From: JANXQG01 sp037147235
GTDB lineage: Bacteria > Planctomycetota > Planctomycetia > Pirellulales > Thermoguttaceae
Assembly: GCA_037147235.1 (NCBI GenBank)
Contig: JBAWVO010000358.1
Location: forward strand, 1-6,125
DNA: 6,125 bases
Direction: 5' to 3'
Below are positions 1 through 5,278 of the stretch, piece after piece. The stretch's first letter is position 1. Each line of letters opens with the position of its first letter. Position numbers and translations under genes: made by a program. The notes under the pieces are model-generated. The model had not been told where the DNA came from. It worked only from the letters and a program-made list of their open reading frames with translations, and ran no database searches.

Positions 1-114
1 ACCCAGTCGCGATTCCAGATCGACCAGGGTAACCTGCATACCAAGATCGGCCGCCAGAAATGCCGCAGCGTAACCACCCGGTCCGCCGCCGAGCACCACG
101 AGTTGTGCGTCCAT
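1..114 (-). CDS. lpdA: Dihydrolipoyl dehydrogenase (E3), N-terminal 38 residues only, runs off the left edge
   Basis: This is the beginning of the FAD enzyme that reoxidises the dihydrolipoyl arm of 2-oxo-acid dehydrogenase complexes with NAD+. Only the first 38 codons are present. They read MDAQLVVLGGGPGGYAAAF and continue through a beta strand to VTLVDLESRLG. Residues 9-14 (GGGPGG) form the dinucleotide-binding GxGxxG loop of a Rossmann fold, and D32 sits where the family usually has a Glu that binds the FAD ribose. The catalytic CxxxxC disulfide would lie just past the edge. The ATG follows the E2 stop codon by 15 bases, so the two genes are surely co-transcribed. No strong Shine-Dalgarno sequence precedes it, so translation may depend on coupling to the E2 gene. 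From 38 residues alone another flavoprotein disulfide reductase is possible, but the position directly after E2 strongly favours E3. Confidence 0.86.
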   Translation of the reverse strand, partial: MDAQLVVLGGGPGGYAAAFLAADLGMQVTLVDLESRLG

Positions 115-129
115 GGGAAGGGGGATTTC

Positions 130-1452
130 CTACGCCAACAGCAACATGCCGGGCGTTTCTAAGTTGCGAATGACTTCATTGAGGAACCTGCCCGCAGTGC
201 CGCCGTCGACCAAACGATGGTCGTACGAGAGGCTCAAAGGCAACATCTGCCGGGTTTCGATTCGGTCGTGGTTCTCGCCGCGGACCACCGGCAGCCATCG
301 CGCCCGGCCCAAAAGCAAAATAGCCACTTCCGGATAATTGATGATCGGTGTGCTGTACGTCCCCCCCACCGCGCCGAGATTGCTGATCGTGAAAGTGCCG
401 CCGCGAAGCTCGTCAATGCCAAACTGGAAACCCCGGGCTCGCTCGGCAATTGAACCCAGGGCCTGGGCCAGTTGCAGGATTGTCAGCCGGTCGGCATTAC
501 GGACATTGGGCACGACCAAGCCGCGGGGGGTATCGACGGCGATGCCCAGATTCACATATTCCTTGTAGATAACCTGCTCGTTTTTCTCGTCAAAAACGGC
601 GTTTAACGCCGAATGACGGCGAAGCACCATGGCCACGGCCTTCATCACGAAAGGCATCATGGTAAGCTTGAGGTTCTGGCTCAACTGGCCCGCGGGAACA
701 CCTTGCCGCAGCCGCTCCAGCTCCGTGACGTCGGCATCGTCAAAATTGGTGACGTGCGGAATCGTCGAAGCCGATCGCGTCGTCTGTTCGGCGATGGTGC
801 GGCGGATGCGAGATATCTTCTCGACGCGGACAGGTCCCCAGGCGTCGCTGCCCGACGCGCCGGGCGGAACCGTCGGCTGCAACCCCGAAGCAACCGGGAG
901 GGGCGACCACGGGGTCGGGGGCTGAGGAACCGGCGCGGCGACCAAGGCCGCTTGTGAAGCCGACATGGAAGAGCCGGGTGAAGCTGCTTGGAGGTCTTCC
1001 CGAGTGATGCGGCCATATTCTCCACTGCCGGCGACCGTTCGCAAATCGATACCTTGTTCCCGTGCCAAACGGCGCACTGCGGGGCCAGCGGGAATGGGGC
1101 CAGGGCGATCGAGTAGATCTGATTTAGAGCTACCGGCCGCATGGGTTACCTGGGCTATTTCCACGATATCAGACACCGGCGCGGACATTGCAACTGCCGC
1201 CGTTTCGGCCGTTTCGCCGCTGACCATGGTCAGGATGCTCTGGCCTACCTTGACCGTATCGCCCTTCTTCACGAGCAGTTTGGCCACGCGGCCGGCATGG
1301 GAGCAGGGGATTTCAACAACCGCCTTGTCGGTTTCCAACTCGACGACGCCATCGTTGGCGGAGATCATGTCACCCTCCTGAACCAGCACCTTGACGACGT
1401 CGCCACTAGGGATATTTTCACCGAGTTCGGGAAGCTTGAATTCGATGTTCAT
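130..1452 (-). CDS. aceF: Dihydrolipoamide acetyltransferase, E2 of a pyruvate-dehydrogenase-type complex
   Basis: E2 forms the core of the complex and moves the acetyl group from its lipoyl arm to CoA, giving acetyl-CoA in the cytosol. The 440-residue protein has the full domain order. There is one lipoyl domain (about 1-78) with the lipoylated lysine K43 in ETDKAVVE. A peripheral-subunit-binding domain follows at about 120-156 (PAGPAVRRLAREQGIDL, then GSGEYGRITREDL). An Ala/Pro-rich flexible linker spans about 157-205, and the acyltransferase domain runs from about 208 to the end. The active-site motif SYDHRLVDGG supplies H412 and D416. The segment IPHVTNFDDADVTELE (231 onward) resembles AceF proteins paired with homodimeric E1, which favours pyruvate over other substrates; this is an inference. 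Many AceF proteins carry two or three lipoyl domains, while this has one. It starts 12 bases after the small basic protein gene and has only a weak ribosome binding site. No E1 gene is visible upstream. Confidence 0.93.
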   Translation of the reverse strand: MNIEFKLPELGENIPSGDVVKVLVQEGDMISANDGVVELETDKAVVEIPCSHAGRVAKLLVKKGDTVKVGQSILTMVSGETAETAAVAMSAPVSDIVEIAQVTHAAGSSKSDLLDRPGPIPAGPAVRRLAREQGIDLRTVAGSGEYGRITREDLQAASPGSSMSASQAALVAAPVPQPPTPWSPLPVASGLQPTVPPGASGSDAWGPVRVEKISRIRRTIAEQTTRSASTIPHVTNFDDADVTELERLRQGVPAGQLSQNLKLTMMPFVMKAVAMVLRRHSALNAVFDEKNEQVIYKEYVNLGIAVDTPRGLVVPNVRNADRLTILQLAQALGSIAERARGFQFGIDELRGGTFTISNLGAVGGTYSTPIINYPEVAILLLGRARWLPVVRGENHDRIETRQMLPLSLSYDHRLVDGGTAGRFLNEVIRNLETPGMLLLA

Positions 1453-1464
1453 AAGCCCGCATGG

Positions 1465-1812
1465 TTACTTCTTGCCCTTGGCGGCGGGTGCCTTCGCGGC
1501 AGGTGCCTTGCCAGCGGGTGCTTTGGCAGCAGGTGCTTTGGCAGCGGGTGCCTTACCCGCGGGTGCCTTGCCGGCAGATGCTTTGCCAGCAGGCGCCTTG
1601 GCGGCATCGGCGCCTTCTTCGTCGTCCTTGACCTTCTTTTTCTTCGTCTTCAAGGTGAGCTTGTACACTCGGACCTTCGGAAGGCCATAAGGGCTACTCC
1701 CCTCCTGCCATCGCTCCGCGTCCGTGAGTCGCTTGATTCGCTCATCGCGAGTCAGCACGCTCCTTGCACGGGCCATTCCCGATCGCACTCGAAGGCTTTT
1801 GTCCATCGTCAT
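1465..1812 (-). CDS. Small basic protein (planctomycete/verrucomicrobial type) with histone-H1-like Lys-Ala-Pro repeat tail
   Basis: This 115-residue protein has two halves. The first 60 or so residues contain SLRVRSG, SVLTRDERIKRL, ERWQEG and PYGLPKVRVYKL, which I recognise as the core of a short basic protein family seen in Planctomycetes, Verrucomicrobia and Chlamydiae; its function is unknown to me. After a KKKK stretch and a short acidic DDEEGAD linker, the C-terminal half is eight or nine pentapeptides of the form KAPAG, KASAG or KAPAA, ending AAKGKK. Such tails resemble histone H1, chlamydial Hc proteins and AlgP and usually bind nucleic acid, so DNA or RNA binding is inferred. I chose the ATG at 1812 because an AGGAG lies 10 bases upstream; a second ATG two codons later is possible. 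An in-frame ATG at 1857 would add 15 residues unlike the family. The E2 gene follows 12 bases downstream. Confidence 0.78.
   Translation of the reverse strand: MTMDKSLRVRSGMARARSVLTRDERIKRLTDAERWQEGSSPYGLPKVRVYKLTLKTKKKKVKDDEEGADAAKAPAGKASAGKAPAGKAPAAKAPAAKAPAGKAPAAKAPAAKGKK
1478..1597 (-). repeat. Eight tandem 15-bp repeats inside the small basic protein gene
   Basis: Eight consecutive 15-bp units (1478-1492, 1493-1507, 1508-1522 and so on to 1583-1597) each encode one pentapeptide of the KAPAG/KAPAA tail. Their plus-strand consensus is close to ttgscagcgggtgcc. A ninth, degenerate unit follows at 1598-1612. Since the unit is a multiple of three, gain or loss of copies would lengthen or shorten the tail without shifting the frame. 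Confidence 0.93.
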
Positions 1813-1913
1813 AGTCGTCGCGCTCCTGAAATCTCCTGACACAACCCAATTTTTCACCAGCCAATCGCTATCCGGAACCCCGATTGTGCAGGGGACTTAT
1901 CGAGGATAGGCAC
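1813..1913. other. Intergenic gap between kinase gene and small basic protein gene
   Basis: This 101-base gap is the largest between rpe and the left edge and is where a new transcript could begin. I see no convincing -35/-10 pair. There is a cccc...gggg inverted repeat at 1878-1894 with a 9-base loop and no T tract, too weak to call a terminator. Near the downstream gene, two ggag-type elements occur (minus-strand AGGAG at 1823-1827 and again at 1832-1836). Confidence 0.5.
1823..1827 (-). promoter_or_regulatory. Ribosome binding site for the small basic protein gene
   Basis: The minus-strand AGGAG lies 10 bases upstream of the ATG at 1812. This supports starting at MTMDKSLRVRSG rather than at the upstream in-frame ATG at 1857, which lies upstream of this site. 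Confidence 0.6.
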
Positions 1914-2828
1914 TCAAGTATAGGGATTGATCTTGCTTGCTGCAAGGGGGGGCGATTCTGCCTCATCACGATTCACGCGGCGAATCGCCTGCAAAAACTT
2001 TTCCATCGTCGCGCATCGCCGGGCCGGTTCGGCTTCCAGGCACGAATGAATGGCCTTGGCCAGCTCGGGATGGAGTTTGGGTCGGTACTGAAGGATGTCG
2101 ATGGGCGGCTTGTCGTGCGACATGGCTGCCATACCGGTGATCCCCCGCGGCCAAGGCAGCTCACCCGTGCAGATCTCGTAGGCCGAGACCCCGAAGGCAA
2201 AGACGTCAACCCGCTGGTCGGTTGATTTGCGGCGAACGATCTCCGGGGCCATGTAGTTGGGATTGCCGGTACGGACTCCCGGTTGCTGAAACTGCGGCAG
2301 GTTAGGCAGTGAGACGCCAAAATCGATCAGTTTCAATTCCTTCTTGGGGCGGTCGGCCAGGAGGAAGTTTCGCGGGGAAATATCACGATGGACGAAACCC
2401 GCGGCATGTATTGCCGCGACGGCCTCGGCGACCTGACGAATGAAGTGCAGGCGGTTGCCGTCTAGCGCCGGGTCACGGCTGACGATCAGGGAGTTGAAAT
2501 CGGGGCCATCGATGAACTCCAAGGCAATGTACTGGCTACCGTCGGTCGTGGTGCCATGTTCCAGTGTTTCGACCAGCCGGGGGTGCTTGAGCAGCATTCC
2601 GATTTCGCCCTCGGTCGGCTTTTTCAGTCCTCGGAAGCGATCCTCGAAGGCCGCCGTCTTCTTGCGGTCGAGAATTTTCAGGCCCACGACCTGGCCGGTG
2701 CGAAGGTCGCGTGCCTTGTAGAACTTCGACATCGTGCCGGAAATGGCCTCCCGAAGCAGGGCGTAGCGATTGGGAATGTCGACACCCGTGTTGGCGACCC
2801 TGGCTTTGAAAAAATCGAAAAGCCCCAT
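1914..2828 (-). CDS. Cytosolic Ser/Thr protein kinase, single domain, downstream of accD
   Basis: This is a 304-residue Hanks-type protein kinase that should phosphorylate Ser or Thr on unknown target proteins. Visible elements are K51 in VVGLKIL (ATP lysine), E73 as the likely helix-C glutamate, the catalytic loop HRDISPRN (H147, D149, N154), DFG at 169-171, APE at 194-196 and D208-V-F-A-F-G in helix F. All core catalytic residues are therefore present. Two points are unusual. The glycine-rich loop is degenerate (REAISGTMSKFYKA, with a single Gly), and the usual HRDLKPxN lysine is replaced by Ser with an Arg two positions later. The kinase fold nearly fills the protein. There is no transmembrane segment, PASTA repeat or other sensor domain, unlike many planctomycete kinases. 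The start at 2828 is supported by AAGGAA eight bases upstream; a longer reading frame reaches 2939 but overlaps accD. The gap to the accD stop is 13 bases, so it is probably co-transcribed with accD. Confidence 0.93.
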   Translation of the reverse strand: MGLFDFFKARVANTGVDIPNRYALLREAISGTMSKFYKARDLRTGQVVGLKILDRKKTAAFEDRFRGLKKPTEGEIGMLLKHPRLVETLEHGTTTDGSQYIALEFIDGPDFNSLIVSRDPALDGNRLHFIRQVAEAVAAIHAAGFVHRDISPRNFLLADRPKKELKLIDFGVSLPNLPQFQQPGVRTGNPNYMAPEIVRRKSTDQRVDVFAFGVSAYEICTGELPWPRGITGMAAMSHDKPPIDILQYRPKLHPELAKAIHSCLEAEPARRCATMEKFLQAIRRVNRDEAESPPLAASKINPYT

Positions 2829-2836
2829 GAGCTTGG

Positions 2837-2842
2837 TTCCTT
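2837..2842 (-). promoter_or_regulatory. Ribosome binding site for the kinase gene, touching the accD stop codon
   Basis: Minus-strand AAGGAA ends 8 bases before the ATG at 2828, and its first base is the last base of the accD TAA stop. It fixes the kinase start and rules out the 37-residue N-terminal extension that would run into accD. Confidence 0.75.
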
Positions 2843-3693
2843 TATTTTCCGCAATAGTCGATCGTGCAGGCAATTTCACTCTGTAAATCGCAGCGGTGAA
2901 CGATGCGGTCGATAAAACCATGCTCCAGCAGGAACTCACTCGTCTGGAAGCCTTTGGGCAGTTCGATGCGGATCGTGGCCTTGATGGTTCGCGGGCCGGC
3001 GAAACCGATTAGGGCCTTGGGCTCGGCAAAAATCACGTCGCCCAGGGAGGCGAAACTGGCGGCCACGCCACCCATCGTGGGGTTCGTGAGTACGGAGATA
3101 AACAATCCACCGGCCGTGTCGAATCGCGCTAGGGCGGCTGAGACCTTGGCCATTTGCATCAGCGAGAGCATGCCTTCATGCATGCGGGCACCGCCACCGG
3201 AACCGGATACGATGATCAGCGGCAGGTGCTGCTGCGTGGCGCGCTCGATGCATCGCGTGAGCTTCTCACCAACCACGCTACCCATGCTGCCCATGATGAA
3301 AGCCGAGTCGGTCACGCTGAAGGCCACGCGGCGGGCGCGGATCATCCCCGTGCCGCTCAGTGCGGCATCCTTTAGCCCAGTGCGCTTCTGTTCGTCTTTG
3401 AGCTTCTGGCTATAGGGGACTTTGTCGACGAATTCCAGCGGGTCGGTCGGCTCCAGGTCGGCATCCCACTCCTCAAAAGTGCCTTCGTCGAAAAGTTGCT
3501 GAATCCGCTTCCGGGCCGAGACATACCAATGGTAATCGCACTCGGGGCAGACCCCCAACCGCTTCTCGGCTTCCTTCCGAAAGATGGTTGCCTCGCAGCC
3601 GGGACAACGCATCCACAATCCTTCAGGAACGCCCCGCTTGGGGCGATTCATGACATTTTTCCAACTATTGGCATCGGGCAAACGGTGAGTCAT
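2842..3693 (-). CDS. accD: Acetyl-CoA carboxylase carboxyltransferase subunit beta
   Basis: AccD with AccA transfers the carboxyl group from biotin to acetyl-CoA, making malonyl-CoA, the first committed step of fatty acid synthesis. The 283-residue protein has the N-terminal four-cysteine zinc ribbon (C30-P-G-C33 and C49-P-E-C52) that distinguishes AccD from other carboxyltransferases. It continues with FMGSMGSVVGEKL, SLMQMAKVSAAL, SVLTNPTMGGVAASFASLGD and AEPKALIGFAGPRTI, ending in LPKGFQTSEFLLEHGFID. These match the E. coli protein closely as I remember it, and the length is typical. The oxyanion region reads VSGSGGGARMHEG, with one more Gly than the FSASGGARMQE form. The ATG at 3693 lies 5 bases after the stop of the preceding gene, with a weak AGG at short spacing; an internal ATG 14 codons later (MNRPKRG) is also possible and leaves every domain intact. 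accA is not in the window. Confidence 0.96.
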   Translation of the reverse strand: MTHRLPDANSWKNVMNRPKRGVPEGLWMRCPGCEATIFRKEAEKRLGVCPECDYHWYVSARKRIQQLFDEGTFEEWDADLEPTDPLEFVDKVPYSQKLKDEQKRTGLKDAALSGTGMIRARRVAFSVTDSAFIMGSMGSVVGEKLTRCIERATQQHLPLIIVSGSGGGARMHEGMLSLMQMAKVSAALARFDTAGGLFISVLTNPTMGGVAASFASLGDVIFAEPKALIGFAGPRTIKATIRIELPKGFQTSEFLLEHGFIDRIVHRCDLQSEIACTIDYCGK

Positions 3694-3698
3694 TTTAC

Positions 3699-4280
3699 CT
3701 AACTTAATACGGGAACTTGCGCCGGTTCCATGTCGAGTACTTCCCAGCTACCGTGGCCGGAGAGGGCCTTCCACAGGTCACCCAGGTCGTCGTTCTTGAA
3801 GTGCCAGCGAACGACGCTGGCCAGGGGTTCGGGGACCACCAGACCGATCACCCCATCCTTATGACGGCGCAAAAGTTTGTTCATGGCCGTGCGGATTCGC
3901 TCTTCGGCCTGTTCGATCATTTCGCCGTCGGGCGGACAGACGTTTTCCGGCTGCTCCTGCCATTGGCGATAAACCTTGGGCTGGTTGTGGCGGACCTCAC
4001 TTACCTGCATGCCTTGCCACAAACCCAGGTTGAGGTTTTGCATGCGGTCGAGCTTCTTCAGTCGCGCATCGAGATCCTTCGACAGGATTTCCGCGCTCTG
4101 CACGGCCGACTCGCACGGCGAAGCATAGATCATCTCAATCTGCTTGTCGCGCAATTGATCGACGGCGCGTGCCACTTCCACCAAGCCCTGGCGGTTCAGC
4201 GGTATGTCCAAGGTGCCTTGAATCCGTTCTTCGCAATCGTAATCCGTCGCTCCCGGACGGATGAGTACAATACGCAGCAT
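3699..4280 (-). CDS. Phosphoglycerate-mutase-fold (histidine phosphatase superfamily) protein with catalytic residues lost; probable pseudophosphatase
   Basis: This 193-residue protein has the outline of a histidine phosphatase: an N-terminal strand MLRIVLIR, then GATDYDCEERIQGTLDIPLNRQG (CEERIQG...D.PL...G is the family pattern), YASPCESAVQSAEIL, LNLGLWQGM and PPDGE. The residues that do chemistry are changed. The signature RHG is RPG at 8-10, so the histidine that carries the phosphate is proline. The core arginine of the SSxxxRAxxTAE motif appears to be S58. The WEG motif is WQG. The second catalytic histidine (normally VVSHG) falls in LVVPEPLAS (147-155) with no histidine. Phosphatase or mutase activity is therefore unlikely; a binding or regulatory role is inferred. 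The ATG at 4280 begins 2 bases after the rpe stop and the gene ends 5 bases before accD, so it sits inside a coupled operon. A longer frame to 4406 overlaps rpe and is rejected. Confidence 0.87.
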   Translation of the reverse strand: MLRIVLIRPGATDYDCEERIQGTLDIPLNRQGLVEVARAVDQLRDKQIEMIYASPCESAVQSAEILSKDLDARLKKLDRMQNLNLGLWQGMQVSEVRHNQPKVYRQWQEQPENVCPPDGEMIEQAEERIRTAMNKLLRRHKDGVIGLVVPEPLASVVRWHFKNDDLGDLWKALSGHGSWEVLDMEPAQVPVLS

Positions 4281-4282
4281 AT

Positions 4283-4990
4283 TCAAACCCGAATGTTTTT
4301 GTGAGTAAGTGCCAGGCTGCGGAATTCTTCCATCGCCTGGCGGTAGTCGTGCGATCCAAAGAGGGCCGAACCCATGACAAATAGGTCGGCGCCGGCTTCG
4401 GCACAAAGCCCGATCGTAGGGTCGTTGATGCCCCCATCGACCGAAAGCAGCAAATCGTTTCCGCCCACCGCAGCACGCAAATGCCGCAAGCGATCGAGGG
4501 CCTGTAAATCGAATTCCTGCCCACCATACCCGGCCATCACGCTCATCACCAGCACGAGGTCGGCGTCATGGAGGTAGCACTCGACGGACTCGATCGGCGT
4601 GGGGGGATTGAGCGAAAGTCCCGCGACCGCCCCGAGGCGGCGGATTTCTCGCAGCAACGGCCGCGGGTCGTCGACCGTTTCAACGTGGATCGTCAGTACG
4701 TCGGCACCCACCTTGCGGAACCGCTCTAGGTAGCGGCCAGGTTCGGAAATCATCAGGTGGACATCCAGCGGCAGTCGAGTCGAACGGCGGATGGCCTCGA
4801 TCACGGGGAAACCGAAACTGATATTGGGCACGAAACGCCCATCCATGATATCCAGATGCAATATCTGGGCACCGGCCTCTTCCAAGCGGCGAATTTCCTG
4901 CCCCAAGTGAGCAAAATCGGAAGCGAGCAGCGACGGCCCGATGATGGGAGCCGCCGATCTGAGCTTAGCGATGATTTCCTTGGCCGCCAT
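4283..4990 (-). CDS. rpe: Ribulose-phosphate 3-epimerase
   Basis: Rpe interconverts D-ribulose 5-phosphate and D-xylulose 5-phosphate in the pentose phosphate and Calvin pathways in the cytosol. The 235-residue protein is of normal length and is a TIM barrel. It begins IIGPSLLASDF (S20), followed by HLDIMDGRFVPNIS, which supplies metal ligands H45 and D47, then DVHLMIS with H78, and SVDGGIN with catalytic and metal-binding D185. The phosphate-binding end is FVMGSALFG. The loop normally written MSVNPGFGGQ reads MSVMAGYGGQ here, with Asn and Pro replaced. The ATG at 4990 was chosen because AGGAAA lies 7 bases upstream; a GTG at 5023 would add 11 residues unlike the family. The gene heads a compact run with the pseudophosphatase, accD and the kinase, and is separated from scpB by nearly 290 bases of repeat-rich DNA, so transcription probably starts just upstream. 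Confidence 0.96.
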   Translation of the reverse strand: MAAKEIIAKLRSAAPIIGPSLLASDFAHLGQEIRRLEEAGAQILHLDIMDGRFVPNISFGFPVIEAIRRSTRLPLDVHLMISEPGRYLERFRKVGADVLTIHVETVDDPRPLLREIRRLGAVAGLSLNPPTPIESVECYLHDADLVLVMSVMAGYGGQEFDLQALDRLRHLRAAVGGNDLLLSVDGGINDPTIGLCAEAGADLFVMGSALFGSHDYRQAMEEFRSLALTHKNIRV

Positions 4991-4997
4991 GGATCGG

Positions 4998-5003
4998 TTT
5001 CCT
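4998..5003 (-). promoter_or_regulatory. Ribosome binding site for rpe
   Basis: Minus-strand AGGAAA sits 7 bases before the ATG at 4990 and decides the start in favour of MAAKEIIAKL over the upstream GTG. Confidence 0.75.
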
Positions 5004-5085
5004 GAATTCTCAAAATAACGCACGCACTATCAATTCTACCAAACCAGAGAGCTTGCGTCTGCGCGTTCATGGAAAAGCATGTGTA

Positions 5086-5121
5086 ACCAATTGGTATATA
5101 TGCACTTGCGACAAGACGCAA
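5086..5121 (-). promoter_or_regulatory. Possible rpe operon promoter overlapping a 10-bp palindrome
   Basis: On the minus strand, TTGCGT (5116-5121) is followed after 17 bases by TATACC (5093-5098), or after 15 bases by TATATA (5095-5100). This is a weak sigma70-like pair about 100 bases before rpe. A perfect palindrome, ACCAATTGGT, lies at 5086-5095 at or just past the -10 and could be an operator. Both are low-information motifs and may be chance. A short hairpin, cttgcg-6 nt-cgcaag, spans 5105-5122. Confidence 0.22.
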
Positions 5122-5278
5122 GATTCCGGCTCATCCGTTTCTAGGTGCGGAACGCGAATAATTGTAGGGTGGGGAGATCGCAGCGAGCCTCACCAATTCT
5201 GTTGGGGTCTGCTTTGGGTGGGGCTCGTTTCACTCTCCCCACCCTACTCCTGCACCTAAAACCGGAAGAGCCATAATT
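5122..5278. repeat. Nested imperfect palindrome between rpe and scpB, MITE- or REP-like
   Basis: The segment folds back on itself at two levels. The outer arms, 5122-5148 and 5252-5278, match as inverted repeats at 21 of 27 positions, including a perfect taggtgc/gcaccta at their inner ends. The inner arms, 5164-5194 and 5217-5247, match at about 26 of 31 positions, of which the outermost 13 (gtagggtggggag against ctccccaccctac) are perfect. The central loop is 22 bases. It contains no open reading frame I would call real. The right arm overlaps two bases of the scpB stop codon. The gtagggtgggg...ccccaccctac pattern resembles an interspersed repeat I associate with planctomycete genomes, though this cannot be confirmed here. 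It could be a miniature non-autonomous element, and its RNA hairpin might also affect readthrough from scpB. Confidence 0.8.

Noticed and set aside
1141..1839. Long plus-strand open frames over the 15-bp repeats, rich in Ala/Gly
   Set aside because: Tandem repeats of 15 bp keep all frames open on both strands. Only the minus-strand frame has a non-repeat conserved core, a ribosome binding site and operon spacing.
1878..1894. Rho-independent terminator after the kinase gene
   Set aside because: The stem is only four G-C pairs with a 9-base loop and no T tract follows on the minus strand.
2829..2939. 37-residue N-terminal extension of the kinase
   Set aside because: It would overlap accD coding sequence, while a good AAGGAA and ATG exist at 2828.
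2903..3415. 170-codon plus-strand open frame opposite accD
   Set aside because: It is a shadow of the accD codon pattern; accD on the other strand is certain.
3717..4304. 195-codon open frame on the plus strand
   Set aside because: It lies antisense to the pseudophosphatase gene, shows no recognisable family motif, and the minus-strand frame has clear homology and operon spacing.
4281..4406. N-terminal extension of the pseudophosphatase
   Set aside because: It overlaps the end of rpe, and the family fold begins at MLRIVLIR.
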